From NCBI RefSeq assembly GCF_028369105.1, contig NZ_JAQNDO010000001.1:13114501-13178500 (forward strand): 64,000 nt of DNA, in the 5' to 3' direction. Both the position numbers and the translations under genes were made by a program. Position 1 is the stretch's first letter. Each line of letters starts with the position of its first letter. Positions 36,764 through 45,189 of this stretch are shown here, in pieces. Below the pieces are notes generated by a model. That model saw nothing but the letters and a program-made list of their open reading frames with translations. It did no database searches and was not told the DNA's origin. The DNA is from Polyangium mundeleinium. GTDB taxonomy: Bacteria > Myxococcota_A > Polyangia > Polyangiales > Polyangiaceae.

Positions 36764-37945
36764 TCACGGCGCCGGGGCGAGCTCCGGGATACAGCAATAT
36801 GTAACGGGATTGATCGTCTGCGTTTCACCCACGAATTCTCCCCCGCTGGGCTCGCAGGTCCCCGCCTCGTATGACAGGACCTCCGCGGTCGCACCCGCGA
36901 GCCCCATTCCGATCGGCAGGTCGACACACTTGGGCCCCTCGGTTGAAGGCAGCACGAGGGTCCCCTGCTCGTTCGTGCAGGTTTCGTTGGTGTACGCCTT
37001 CACCCGCACCGAGCACGTTGCACCTTCCGGCGCGCCACATGTGCAGGTCGAGCAGACCCTTTGGTCCTCGACCTTCCTCCACCCTGTGTGCCGATCGGAC
37101 CAACCCGCCGGGCACGCCGCCGTGGCCTCCAGCCCGTATGCGACACGACATAGCCGGTAGCCGGGCGGTGGCGGGGCGACGCAGAGATTGGCAAGGTCAC
37201 ACGTTCCCATGCTGGCGGATACGTAGTCGATGACCTTGGTCTTCTTCGGAGCCGGCAGCGGTTGCCCCTCAGGTGGCATCCCAGGTTCTGCGACGCATGG
37301 CGCGACGGTCGGCGGCTCGACGACCAACGATCGTACGCATGGTGTCCCGTCGCACGTGGCCCCCGCCGGGATTTGGCTCGACGATGAACAGCTCCCATCC
37401 CAGCCGGCGGGAGGGTCGAACGAGGTTACGATTGGGGGAGAAATATCTTGACAAGCGGTAGATCTGGCGCTCCACGAGATCGGCGCGATGCACCCGCCCG
37501 CCGGTGCCGAGCACGAACACGTCGGGCATGTCGGTTCGGCGAAGACGACATCCACCCAGTTCACATACGGCTCGGCGGGTAGTGGAGGAGGAGGTGGATC
37601 GGCCTCGTTCCCCATCCACACGTACGATGGATACAGGTCGAATCCACCGCCACCAGGCGTGATGCACTGCGCAGGCTCGAGACACGCCGATCCTGGGCCG
37701 CCATCCTCTTCGCCGGCATCAGCTTCGCCATCTTCACCGGCGTCGACCTCGGCGTCTTCGTCCCCCGCGTCAGGTGGGCACGTGTACTTGTTCCCCGGCG
37801 GCCCGCAGCACGGGACCTGACTTCCGGCATCGTCGTAGCAGATGGTGTACGCGTCGAAGTAGATCGTCCCGCAACCCGCGGCGCCAAACCAGACCAGCGC
37901 GCTGAGAACCAATCCGATGGTTGAGGAGACTGCAATCGCTCGCAT
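36764..37945 (-). CDS. Cys- and Pro-rich lipoprotein
   Basis: A 393-residue lipoprotein. The signal sequence RAIAVSSTIGLVLSALVWFG ends in lipobox GAAGC. An acidic, Gly-rich tether follows (DAGDEDAEVDAGEDGEADAG), the usual flexible spacer of myxobacterial surface lipoproteins. The mature part is rich in paired Cys (CPTCSCSAPAGGC; CSTCTCGAPEGATCSV) and Pro-rich loops (NEADPPPPPLPAEP). I recognise the style but not a named family. It is convergent with the previous gene. The codon use fits the host, so it may be native rather than imported. No catalytic motif is visible. Confidence 0.75.
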   Translation of the reverse strand: MRAIAVSSTIGLVLSALVWFGAAGCGTIYFDAYTICYDDAGSQVPCCGPPGNKYTCPPDAGDEDAEVDAGEDGEADAGEEDGGPGSACLEPAQCITPGGGGFDLYPSYVWMGNEADPPPPPLPAEPYVNWVDVVFAEPTCPTCSCSAPAGGCIAPISWSARSTACQDISPPIVTSFDPPAGWDGSCSSSSQIPAGATCDGTPCVRSLVVEPPTVAPCVAEPGMPPEGQPLPAPKKTKVIDYVSASMGTCDLANLCVAPPPPGYRLCRVAYGLEATAACPAGWSDRHTGWRKVEDQRVCSTCTCGAPEGATCSVRVKAYTNETCTNEQGTLVLPSTEGPKCVDLPIGMGLAGATAEVLSYEAGTCEPSGGEFVGETQTINPVTYCCIPELAPAP

Positions 37946-38092
37946 GGCGACTGGATGCTACGCAGCCGAACATCCCGACGTCAACGTATACACGTCGCGC
38001 AGACAAACCTCCGTTTCAGCGTATGTAATTTGGAAACTTGCTCCCCCGGCGCCCGCCATGCACCCTGTCCGTGTTTGCCCGGGAGCTCGCCT

Positions 38093-39142
38093 ATGAACGT
38101 CGCACGTCTGCAACGCGTGCCCGGATGCATCCTGTTTGTCGTGATCGTCTCGAGTGGAGCAGCGTCGTCCCCTGCCCGAGCCGACGAGCCGCCGCGACGC
38201 TTGAAGTACGTGCGCGCGCCAGGCGCTGAGCACTGTCCCGACGAACGCTACCTTCGAGCCTCCGTGAAGGCGGAGCTCGGCTACGAACCGTTTGACGACA
38301 GCGCGGCGGGTTCGATGATCGTCACCATGACGCGCACGCCAAGCGAGTTCGTTGCCGTCATCGAGAAGCGCGACGAGAACGGCGGGCTCGTAAACACACC
38401 GAAGAAGCTGACGGCTCCGCCGTCACGGTGTGAGCAGCTCATCGACAGCGTGGCCTTCATGATCAGCGCCATCTACAGGCCGATCGTCATCGAGCTACCT
38501 ACCTCTGCGTCGCCGGATCGTAAAACGCCAGCAGCTTCGCCGACGCCTCCAGCAGCAACGCCCCCTCGGGTTTCACCACCTGCGCCGATCGCGCCTCGTA
38601 CAGCTCCGCCGACGCCTTCTCCCCGGAAAGCGGGTGCGTCGCGGAAGCCCGGATTGGCCGTGTCCATCGACGGAGGAGCCTCCTTTCTGAGTGCTCCAGG
38701 ACCAGCGCCGAGCTTCACGCTGGGAGCAGGACTTCGCTGGCCTCGTTTGTCCCTTGCTGCGGAGGGACGTTACGATCTCGCGGGTAGCGATGGGGGACGG
38801 CGCGCGTCCCATCTGGGGGCTGCGGTTGTGCCATGCATACATCAGCCCCTGCCGGTGTATGACCTCGTCTTCCCCGGCTGCCTCTTCATGCAGATCGGGC
38901 AGGTCGCCGTCGGCGTCGATGGCAAGCAGCTCCCAGATTACACCGACGTGCTCGTCGGCGTAGGCGCACGAGTAGGCCTCGAGAGGTTCTTCTTCGGCCC
39001 CCTCGGCGCCCATATCGAACTCGACGCTACTTACTACCTGTCGGATGTCGTCCTGCGCCTCGATGGCGCCGAGGTCTGGCGCCTCCCCGACGTCTCCTTC
39101 GCTGTCCGTGTCGGACTGGACGGATTGTTCGACGTGTTTTGA
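38093..39142 (+). CDS. Exported protein, probable outer-membrane beta-barrel
   Basis: A 349-residue protein from the ATG at 38093, with GGGAG upstream. The signal peptide RLQRVPGCILFVVIVSSGA is cleaved near ARA-DEPP. Residues ~32-130 form a small periplasmic domain (CPDERYLRASVKAELGYEPF). A Pro/Ala/Thr-rich linker spans ~135-185. The last ~160 residues alternate aromatic and Gly positions (GLAVSIDGGASFLS; AHIELDATYYLSDVVLRL) and end in Phe, as in outer-membrane barrels. The ECF sigma factor starts 16 bases later, so the two are one operon. Similar exported-protein and ECF pairs are frequent in Polyangiales (recollection). The sigma factor may respond to the envelope; this is inference. Confidence 0.7.
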   Translation: MNVARLQRVPGCILFVVIVSSGAASSPARADEPPRRLKYVRAPGAEHCPDERYLRASVKAELGYEPFDDSAAGSMIVTMTRTPSEFVAVIEKRDENGGLVNTPKKLTAPPSRCEQLIDSVAFMISAIYRPIVIELPTSASPDRKTPAASPTPPAATPPRVSPPAPIAPRTAPPTPSPRKAGASRKPGLAVSIDGGASFLSAPGPAPSFTLGAGLRWPRLSLAAEGRYDLAGSDGGRRASHLGAAVVPCIHQPLPVYDLVFPGCLFMQIGQVAVGVDGKQLPDYTDVLVGVGARVGLERFFFGPLGAHIELDATYYLSDVVLRLDGAEVWRLPDVSFAVRVGLDGLFDVF

Positions 39143-39158
39143 CGCACTTTCGATTTCG

Positions 39159-40568
39159 ATGAAGAGCCGCTACGAATTTTTGGACCGTCTGCCCTGGGTC
39201 CGGCGTGTCTCCCGTGTGGGCCAAGTACAACCGCCGTCTGCCGACCGCTTCACTGCGTTCTGCGTGAAGTATTTCCCGATCGTCACGGCTCGCCTGAAGA
39301 GGATTGGCGTCCGGGATGCCGACATCAAGGACGTCGCCCAGAAGGTTTTTCTGAAAGTACATCAGTACTTCGAGCAGATCCCACCCGAAGGGGTTGACCC
39401 GTGGCTCTTCAAGATCTGCGAACAACAGGCTGCGAGCCACTATCGCCCCCTTCGTGAACGCCTCGAGCGTCCTGAACCGAACGCGGACTTCTCGATGGTT
39501 GAAGAAGACAACCCGTTCGACCGCCTCGAGCTCGCCCAGTTTATGAGCCAAGCGCTCGAGCAGATGGAGCCGAGACTCGTGCAGGTCCTCATCCTCCACG
39601 AGATCGACGAGAAGCCGCTGCCGGAGATCGCCCAGGAACTCGGTATTTCGAGGAACACGGCGCAGGCTCGGCTCGCTGAGGCGAAGAAATCGCTCAAGCT
39701 GAAGATGGAGCAGCTACTCCGGCCGATCACGCCGCCGAAACGCCGGCTGCTCCTGCTGCTGCCGTTCGGCCTCGACACCGTGTTCCGCCTGGACAAGCCG
39801 CTGTCCCCCGAGTTCGCCCAGGAAGTACAACGGGACGTGTGGCAGCGGCTTTCGTGCGAACTCGGTCTGCCAGAGAAACTGCCACCCGGGCCGCTGCTCC
39901 CTCCCGATCCGCCCTCGGAGCCGCCGTCGTCCGGCAAGCGGATCACCGGGGCCGGAGCAGAACCGTCTCCCCCGAGTTCGAAACGGCTGCGAGATGCGGT
40001 CAAACCGCTGTTGAAGCGTATCCTCACCGACCCTCTCTTCTGGAGCATCCCCGGGATGGTGGGGGCCTACCTGCTGGGAAGAACGCCTCTGCCGCGCGAA
40101 CCGCTCTCCAACATGCAGATGGCGCCGATCGTGCTCCCCATCGTGATCGAGGCCAAGGACACGCAGGGCGGGGTAACCAACATGCCGGTGCCTGCGTCAT
40201 CAGTACACGAGGCGAAGGCACGTCCCATCAGGGGGAACCAAGCCCCGAACCCGGACATCGATCTGGAAAGGAAGGTGCTGGCCCAGGCCCGGGAGGGACT
40301 ACGGGGGCGCCGCTTCGCGGAAGTCTTGGCCGCGATGAACGACCACACGAAGAAGTACCCGAAAAGCCCATACGCTGCTCTCCGCGAGGGGTACATCGTC
40401 CAGGCGCTCATTGGGCTTGGCCGCGTGGAAGAGGCGCAGAGGCGGGCTGAAGCTCTGCGAAGCGAGCATCCGGGTGACGAGATTGTGGAGGCCCATGACG
40501 AGCTCGTCGAGCACGCTGTGCCTACGCAGTCCCCAGCCGAACAGCCATCGGGTACGACCGCTCAGTAA
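39159..40568 (+). CDS. ECF RNA polymerase sigma factor with C-terminal extension
   Basis: A 469-residue protein from the ATG at 39159. Region 2 is at ~25-95 (FTAFCVKYFPIVTARLKRIG; ADIKDVAQKVFLKVHQYF). Region 4 is at ~120-180, with EIAQELGISRNTAQARLAEAKK as the helix-turn-helix. The ~280 residues after region 4 are an extension. It contains a Pro-rich linker, a possible membrane helix (LFWSIPGMVGAYLLG) and a C-terminal TPR-like helical pair (YAALREGYIVQALIGLGRVE, EEAQRRAEALRSEHP). In ECF families with such extensions the tail controls the sigma activity. It follows the barrel-like gene by 16 bases. The target promoter is not identified. Confidence 0.85.
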   Translation: MKSRYEFLDRLPWVRRVSRVGQVQPPSADRFTAFCVKYFPIVTARLKRIGVRDADIKDVAQKVFLKVHQYFEQIPPEGVDPWLFKICEQQAASHYRPLRERLERPEPNADFSMVEEDNPFDRLELAQFMSQALEQMEPRLVQVLILHEIDEKPLPEIAQELGISRNTAQARLAEAKKSLKLKMEQLLRPITPPKRRLLLLLPFGLDTVFRLDKPLSPEFAQEVQRDVWQRLSCELGLPEKLPPGPLLPPDPPSEPPSSGKRITGAGAEPSPPSSKRLRDAVKPLLKRILTDPLFWSIPGMVGAYLLGRTPLPREPLSNMQMAPIVLPIVIEAKDTQGGVTNMPVPASSVHEAKARPIRGNQAPNPDIDLERKVLAQAREGLRGRRFAEVLAAMNDHTKKYPKSPYAALREGYIVQALIGLGRVEEAQRRAEALRSEHPGDEIVEAHDELVEHAVPTQSPAEQPSGTTAQ

Positions 40569-40963
40569 CTTTGGACGGGCTGGTCGTCGTCCGGCGTGTT
40601 CATGGGCAGAGGAAATAGAACCGGCTCATCCAGTCGGTGGACTGGCCCCGTTTGTCTTCGCAACAAATGACCGCCCGTAGTCGGCCGCGGGATACTGCTC
40701 GCCTATCTCGTTTCTGGGCCAGCCCAGGTTCCGCGCCCGTCTTCGGGCGGTGATTCATTGTTTTCTGTAGTGGCGAACGGCTCGCAGTCGGTCGTGATGC
40801 GCCGGTCTGGCCCACACCGCGGTGCAACACGATCGACTGGGGGCCGCTCGATGGTTTATCGCTCGCAGTCGGCTGCGGGTCACGGGGGTTCCTCGTACTG
40901 GCAATCGGCAACCCGTGCGCCGCAGTGGACTACGGGCTGCATCAATTCGTGCGCTGAGGTTCC
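40569..40963. other. Intergenic stretch of 395 bp
   Basis: No gene is supported. GCTCGCAGTCGG appears twice (near 40788 and 40861), a short direct repeat without known role. Confidence 0.4.
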
Positions 40964-41734
40964 ATGGCCGAAGACGAAGAAGTCGTGGCGCAGACCGAGA
41001 ACGAGGAAGACGATCGCGAGGACGCTCCCACGATTGTCCTTCACCGTCCTCCGGGACTTACTCCTCGTCCGCCGGTTCCGCTGTCCAAGGCGATGGTCGC
41101 GGAACATCCATGGTGGCGCAGGTTCTTGAAGGGCCTCTGCTTCTGGCGCAAGCCGTCCGGGTCCTCTTCATCTGCCCCCGTTCTGCTCCCAACAACGGCT
41201 TCGTCGTCTTCCTCTCCGTCGCCTGATCCGGCGCGGTCGACGACCTCTTCGACGTCGGACACCACGATCACCAGGAGGGCTGGTCGACGCACTACTCCCA
41301 CTTTGGTTTCGCCGCCGTCTCCGGGCCGTCGAGCGGTCGTCGACGAGTTGCACGGCCTGCTCTGGGGCTTCGAGCAACACGAACTCGAGGACACCGTCGT
41401 GCTCATAGGGCACATCCTCACGGTTCGCAGAGCAGGTCCCGAAGCACGAGTCGACGCGCAGATCCTCCACGCCCTGCTGCATCTCCGCGTCGAGGAGGAT
41501 GGGACTGTTCCCCTCGTGTACCTGCGCGGCAAGGTCGCCGGCCTCGCTCGCAGCGTCGTGGATGAAGCGCTACTCCGGCTCGAGGAGCAGGGACGCGTTC
41601 TGCTTCTGCCTGAACCTCCGACAGCACGAACACGGCAGGCAGTAGCGGCAATCGAGCATCCAACGCGCGGACTTCTGGACCGATGCGCGCTGCCGACGAG
41701 CGTGGATCCGCGAGCTACGAGGACTGCCTCATGA
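40964..41734 (+). CDS. Hypothetical protein with C-terminal winged-helix-like domain
   Basis: A 256-residue protein. The N-terminal ~45 residues are acidic (EDEEVVAQTENEEDDREDA). A WWRRFLKGLCFWRKP patch and a Ser/Thr-rich disordered stretch follow (about 68-110). The C-terminal ~130 residues look folded (LHGLLWGFEQHELEDTVVLI, then RVDAQILHALLHLR). A wing-like segment, RSVVDEALLRLEEQGRVLLL, is followed by EHPTRGLLDRC. The same end pattern recurs in the next gene, so the two are paralogous. Its stop overlaps the next start (ATGA). No catalytic motif is seen. A regulator or a nucleic-acid-binding component of the cluster to 43973 is likely. Confidence 0.6.
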   Translation: MAEDEEVVAQTENEEDDREDAPTIVLHRPPGLTPRPPVPLSKAMVAEHPWWRRFLKGLCFWRKPSGSSSSAPVLLPTTASSSSSPSPDPARSTTSSTSDTTITRRAGRRTTPTLVSPPSPGRRAVVDELHGLLWGFEQHELEDTVVLIGHILTVRRAGPEARVDAQILHALLHLRVEEDGTVPLVYLRGKVAGLARSVVDEALLRLEEQGRVLLLPEPPTARTRQAVAAIEHPTRGLLDRCALPTSVDPRATRTAS

Positions 41735-42246
41735 GCTCGGATCAAGCCTCCCGCACGCTTCGCGAGTCACCAGGGGGACCGAGCTCGGCAACTCCGTGCT
41801 CGACGCTGCGACCAACGGAGCAAGCCGCAACATCTCACCGTCGCATCCGCGCGCCGATCGAGGAAGTGAACGATGTTCTTCGGCAGCTCCGCCTCCCCGA
41901 GCTCGTCGACGTCCTCACCTTCGCCCAGCGTGTTCTCGCCGCCCGCGATGCTGCCGCCGATCCCGAGGTCGTAAGCGGCATCCTCGCTGCGATGAACCAG
42001 CTGCATCCGCCGTACAAGAACACGTCCGGTGTGCCGCTGCCCATCCTGCGAGGCGCGCTTCTTCAGGTGCCGCGCGCGGCCTTCGAGCGCGCGATGCTAG
42101 AGGCGGAAGTGCAGGGGCTCGTGAAGCTGGTGCCAGTCGCACCTCTCGCTCCCTTTGTCGAACGGCAGGCAGGCATCCAAGATCCGAAGCGAGGACTGCT
42201 CTACTTCTGCACCGCCCCGGGGGCACACGGGCGACGGGAGCCCTGA
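41731..42246 (+). CDS. Paralogous winged-helix-like protein
   Basis: A 171-residue protein. The ATG at 41731 overlaps the stop of the preceding gene (ATGA), so it is coupled. The first ~45 residues are low-complexity. The folded part reads IEEVNDVLRQLRLPELVDVL, then PLPILRGALLQVPRAAFERA and EVQGLVKLVPVAP, ending IQDPKRGLLYFC. The last two segments match the wing and P-x-R-G-L-L end of the upstream protein, so these are tandem duplicates that have diverged at their N-termini. It probably binds DNA through the winged helix; this is inferred from the pattern alone. An XRE regulator follows after 1 base. Confidence 0.6.
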   Translation: MSSDQASRTLRESPGGPSSATPCSTLRPTEQAATSHRRIRAPIEEVNDVLRQLRLPELVDVLTFAQRVLAARDAAADPEVVSGILAAMNQLHPPYKNTSGVPLPILRGALLQVPRAAFERAMLEAEVQGLVKLVPVAPLAPFVERQAGIQDPKRGLLYFCTAPGAHGRREP

Positions 42247-42247
42247 C

Positions 42248-42619
42248 ATGGGCCGCCGACACGAGCCGGATCCGTTTGCCCTCAAACTAGGTCATCGGAT
42301 CAGGGATCTGCGCCTCGCACAGGGGATGTCGCTCGAGCACCTCAGAAGGAAGACTGGCATCGTCGCGAGTCACCTCTCGCTCATCGAGCGAGGGTACGTG
42401 ACGATCAACATTGGCACCCTCGATCGCATCGCACGCGCCCTCGGCTTGACGCCGATGTTCCTGGTGCTGTTCCCGGAGGAGAGTGAGCTCGAAGCAGTCG
42501 TCGAGCATATGGGCAGCATGAGCGCGGAGGAGCTCGCGCAGCTCCGCGAACAGGTGTCCGCGTCGCGGAGCCCATGGGCAGGGAAGCCCCGCCCTCCGCG
42601 TGGAACTCGTCGTACGTAG
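42248..42619 (+). CDS. XRE-family transcriptional regulator
   Basis: A 123-residue protein. The helix-turn-helix spans about residues 10-65: ALKLGHRIRDLRLAQGMSLE, then HLRRKTGIVASHLSLIERG and TLDRIARALGLTP. The recognition helix is ASHLSLIERG, typical of Cro/CI-like proteins. Residues after 75 (EESELEAVVEHMGSMSAEEL) are acidic and helical, perhaps a dimerisation or partner-binding tail. The ATG at 42248 starts 1 base after the previous stop, so it belongs to the same operon. It is a likely autoregulator of the cluster; no operator is obvious upstream of 40964. Confidence 0.8.
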   Translation: MGRRHEPDPFALKLGHRIRDLRLAQGMSLEHLRRKTGIVASHLSLIERGYVTINIGTLDRIARALGLTPMFLVLFPEESELEAVVEHMGSMSAEELAQLREQVSASRSPWAGKPRPPRGTRRT

Positions 42620-42692
42620 AGTACGTAGAACAGCAAGTAGTCGGGCTTGGCAGGCCACCGGATGAGCCTCGACGGCGAATGGGGATGATCAA

Positions 42693-42926
42693 GTGCCAAG
42701 GCCAGCGAGCGAGGAACCCAAGGTCCGGCTCAACTTGGAACTTCCCGAGCGCCTCCGTGGCAGGCTCGATCAACTACGCGCGATGAGCGAGGCCGGCACG
42801 ATCACCGAGGTAGTGAAGAGAGCCGTCGCCCTGTACGACGTGCTGCCCTCAGCGATCCGAAACGGCCGGGAGAGGGTGCTCCTGCGCAGCACCGACGGCA
42901 CGGAGCGCGAGCTACTCATCCTATGA
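42693..42926 (+). CDS. Ribbon-helix-helix-like small protein
   Basis: A 77-residue protein read from a GTG at 42693. KVRLNLELPERLRGRLDQLRAM is a strand followed by a helix. EAGTITEVVKRAVALYDVL fits the second helix of a CopG/Arc ribbon-helix-helix fold, with T-x-x-E-V-V-x-x-A-V in the usual place. The final RVLLRSTDGTERELLIL is a beta hairpin resembling a small C-terminal domain. A ribosome binding site is weak (GGGGATGA 4 bases before the GTG). In plasmids and phages such proteins are often antitoxins, but no toxin is seen next to it. Confidence 0.65.
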   Translation: MPRPASEEPKVRLNLELPERLRGRLDQLRAMSEAGTITEVVKRAVALYDVLPSAIRNGRERVLLRSTDGTERELLIL

Positions 42927-43013
42927 TCTCCTGCCGACGGGCTCCACCAGGATGACCAGGCAGGGTTTGTCCTCGCTTGCGGTTTGCCCCGGAACATGCG
43001 ATCCAGGGCAGCG

Positions 43014-43973
43014 ATGTCCTCCGCTCGTCCGCCTTCCGCGTCTTTCGAGCCCCCGCCTCCGCCCTCGCGAAGGCGGCTCAGAACGGGGCCCGACGCGTTC
43101 GACGTCCTCTCGCGGGACGGCGCGGCCGCGGTCCTGCTCTTCGCCCGAGCCAAGCTCGAAGCTGAGCGTCAGCGTACACCTGGGCTCGTGAACGGATCTC
43201 TTCGCGCCTTCGCCTCGGGCGTGGAGTCAGCGGCTCGCAGCGTGACCGAAGGGGTACATGACGATGGCGTGTTCATCGCACCGCTCTTCCGCCTGCTCCG
43301 CGAGCGTGATGAGGTCCCGTCCTGCCCGACGCTGTCGGCATTCAAGGCGCGGCTGCTCCAAGCCTACAACCGCGGGCTCCTCGAGCTCGCCACCTGCGAG
43401 CGCGCCGAGGGCGAGAACCCCTTGGTGGTCGCCGCATCTGCGGTTCGTTCCCGACGAACCACGTTTCATCTCGTGCAGCGATGGTCGCGTCGGAACATGT
43501 TCGCCGCGCTCGACGACCTCATCGAGACGCTCTCTCCCAAGGCATACGTCGCAACCAAAGACTTCACGCGCAAGGTCCACGAGGATGAGAAACGCCGCGA
43601 AGGGCGCCCCCGCTTGATCACGCTGCCGCTCGACGCTTTTGCCGCCCGCGTGCAGGTAGTCGTCAATGAAGGCTCGCACGACGCGCTCGTCGTGGAGCTG
43701 TTCCGGGAGTTCGATGACCGCGGTGAAGCGACGGGACTCGGCCTTCGGGCGTTCAAGGCGCGCCTTCGCGCGGCGCATCGTGCAGGCTCGCTCAAGCTGC
43801 GCGCTTGCGAAGCGAAGGATGGTGTGGAGACCCCAGCCATGCAGGTGTCCGCGGTCGATCACGAGGGGATGAAGCTGCACCTCGTGTGCCGTACGGCGGC
43901 GCCGTTGCCGATCCCATGGGGGCGACCAGCGCTGCCATTGCCCCCTGCAAGGGCGACGGCGACGGGGGCTTGA
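43014..43973 (+). CDS. Hypothetical protein with two repeated helical units
   Basis: A 319-residue protein from the ATG at 43014; an ATG at 42996 and a TTG at 42984 are alternatives with no better binding site. Two halves repeat each other. In the first, GVFIAPLFRLLRERDEVPSC is followed by LSAFKARLLQAYNRGLLELA with TCERAEG. In the second, ALVVELFREFDDRGEATG is followed by LRAFKARLRAAHRAGSLKLR with ACEAKDG. An internal duplication of a winged-helix-like unit is likely, and the unit resembles the ends of the 40964 and 41731 proteins. The N-terminus is Pro/Arg-rich and the C-terminus Pro-rich, both probably disordered. Function unknown. Confidence 0.6.
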   Translation: MSSARPPSASFEPPPPPSRRRLRTGPDAFDVLSRDGAAAVLLFARAKLEAERQRTPGLVNGSLRAFASGVESAARSVTEGVHDDGVFIAPLFRLLRERDEVPSCPTLSAFKARLLQAYNRGLLELATCERAEGENPLVVAASAVRSRRTTFHLVQRWSRRNMFAALDDLIETLSPKAYVATKDFTRKVHEDEKRREGRPRLITLPLDAFAARVQVVVNEGSHDALVVELFREFDDRGEATGLGLRAFKARLRAAHRAGSLKLRACEAKDGVETPAMQVSAVDHEGMKLHLVCRTAAPLPIPWGRPALPLPPARATATGA

Positions 43974-44028
43974 AAACCTAACCTAACGCGTGTCCGTCAT
44001 TCGGCCGGAGGAGACTGCAGCGCAGCGA

Positions 44029-44787
44029 TCAGGGCAGCGCTGGTGCGGGACGCGCCTCAAGCTCCTCGGGCCTTTGCCGCCAGCGTTCGGCGACGAACCG
44101 CTCAATCCCCACGACGCTGCTGTCTTTTGACTCTGGCGGATATCGGAGCTCGATCATCACCGCGTGCTCTTTGCCGTCCTTGAGCGTCTCCAACAACGCC
44201 GCCGCGGTGGGAGCGTCACGGCGAATGTAGCCGGTGATCCTGGCTCCGTCGGCGTCACGGAGCTCGATGGACTGGTGGGTCTTCTCCGCGTCGTCGTAGT
44301 CGAAGTTGTAGTAGTCGGTGAGCTTCGCCCACCCACGGAAGAGGTGAGTCCCGTGCAACCGCTGCGTCCGGAAGTACGGCAGCGAGACCGGGTTGTATCC
44401 GACTGAGGATCGCCAGTCGATCTTCAACCCCTCAGCCGTTTTTTTGATGTGGTAGTATACCCGATCGTTCTTGCCGAGAACGACCTCGACGCTGCAGTAG
44501 TCGCCCTCCTTCACCTTCGCGCAGTCGTCGGCCTCGATCGACTCGAACGGCTTCTTGCAGGTCTTCTGGTCCTTGTAGTGCTCGGCGAGCACGGCGCGGT
44601 TCGCCCCGGGGTCGAGGATGAGCTTCGCGCGGTCGAGGCAGCTTTCCTGGTTCAAGTAGTCCCGCACGATGGTCGACGCGTCGCGGGAACATCCAGTGAC
44701 GAGCACGCAGCTCGCCACTACGAACGCGAGTGACAGCGCTGTTGACGCCGCGGATTGCACGGTGGGTGGAGTTGGAAACCAACGCAT
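44029..44787 (-). CDS. Lipoprotein, 252 residues
   Basis: From the ATG at 44787 the product has the signal sequence QSAASTALSLAFVVASCVLV with lipobox LVTGC. The mature part contains several Cys (QESCLDRAKLI; DQKTCKKPFE; DDCAKVKEGDYCSVEV) and a beta-rich body (DRVYYHIKKTAEGLKIDWRS). I recognise no family. The longer open frame upstream to 45069 runs through the divergent regulator and is not coding. The promoter region carries a TTGACA element (minus strand, 44818-44823) with one of two operator palindromes in its spacer, so the divergent XRE protein probably represses it. Confidence 0.75.
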   Translation of the reverse strand: MRWFPTPPTVQSAASTALSLAFVVASCVLVTGCSRDASTIVRDYLNQESCLDRAKLILDPGANRAVLAEHYKDQKTCKKPFESIEADDCAKVKEGDYCSVEVVLGKNDRVYYHIKKTAEGLKIDWRSSVGYNPVSLPYFRTQRLHGTHLFRGWAKLTDYYNFDYDDAEKTHQSIELRDADGARITGYIRRDAPTAAALLETLKDGKEHAVMIELRYPPESKDSSVVGIERFVAERWRQRPEELEARPAPALP

Positions 44788-44801
44788 CGTGATGCAACAG
44801 T

Positions 44802-44834
44802 ACACGATCGTGTTGATTGTCAACACCATCGTGT
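44802..44834. promoter_or_regulatory. Two operator palindromes 21 bp apart between divergent genes
   Basis: ACACGATCGTGT (44802-44813, perfect) and ACACCATCGTGT (44823-44834, one mismatch to the first) are spaced 21 bp centre to centre, exactly two helical turns. They lie between the lipoprotein start (44787) and the XRE regulator start (44872). A minus-strand TTGACA at 44818-44823 places the first site inside the lipoprotein promoter. Confidence 0.65.
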
Positions 44835-44871
44835 GTTCACCTGAGAACGTCACCCCGGCAACTCTCCCGCC

Positions 44872-45189
44872 GTGGACTTCGGCAAGGAAGTGCGGCGGCG
44901 GCGAGAGGCGCTGGGCCTGACCCTGGAGCAGCTCGCGGAGCGCGCCGGGCTCACGCCGAACTACATCGGGGGCATCGAGACCGGCCGGCGTGACCCCTCG
45001 CTGTCGAGCATCCTCGCGCTTGCGAAGGGCCTGGGGGTGCCTCCGGGAGAGCTCGTGGGAGGCGTCCACGATCTCGAGCCGGCTGCCATCGAGGCAGCAC
45101 GGCTCTTCCAGGGCGCGTCCGAGGACGTCCAGGATGCCGTTCTCCGCCTCCTACGTGCTGTGACGCGGGGACGGCGGCGGAGCGGGTGA
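44872..45189 (+). CDS. XRE-family transcriptional regulator
   Basis: A 105-residue protein read from a GTG at 44872. GKEVRRRREALGLTLEQLAE, then RAGLTPNYIGGIETGRRDPS and LSSILALAKGLGVPPGEL form a canonical Cro/CI helix-turn-helix. The C-terminal part (AIEAARLFQGASEDVQDAVL) is a helical tail. No clear ribosome binding site precedes the GTG, so translation may be leaderless. It is divergent from the lipoprotein at 44787, and two palindromes 21 bp apart lie between them. It most likely autoregulates and represses the lipoprotein. A 307-bp gap follows. Confidence 0.8.
   Translation: MDFGKEVRRRREALGLTLEQLAERAGLTPNYIGGIETGRRDPSLSSILALAKGLGVPPGELVGGVHDLEPAAIEAARLFQGASEDVQDAVLRLLRAVTRGRRRSG

Noticed and set aside
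40788..40872. GCTCGCAGTCGG direct repeat
   Set aside because: Only 12 bases and two copies in GC-rich DNA; chance is not excluded.
42984..43013. Upstream TTG and ATG starts for the 319-residue protein
   Set aside because: Neither has a better binding site than the ATG at 43014, and they add only a short basic stretch.
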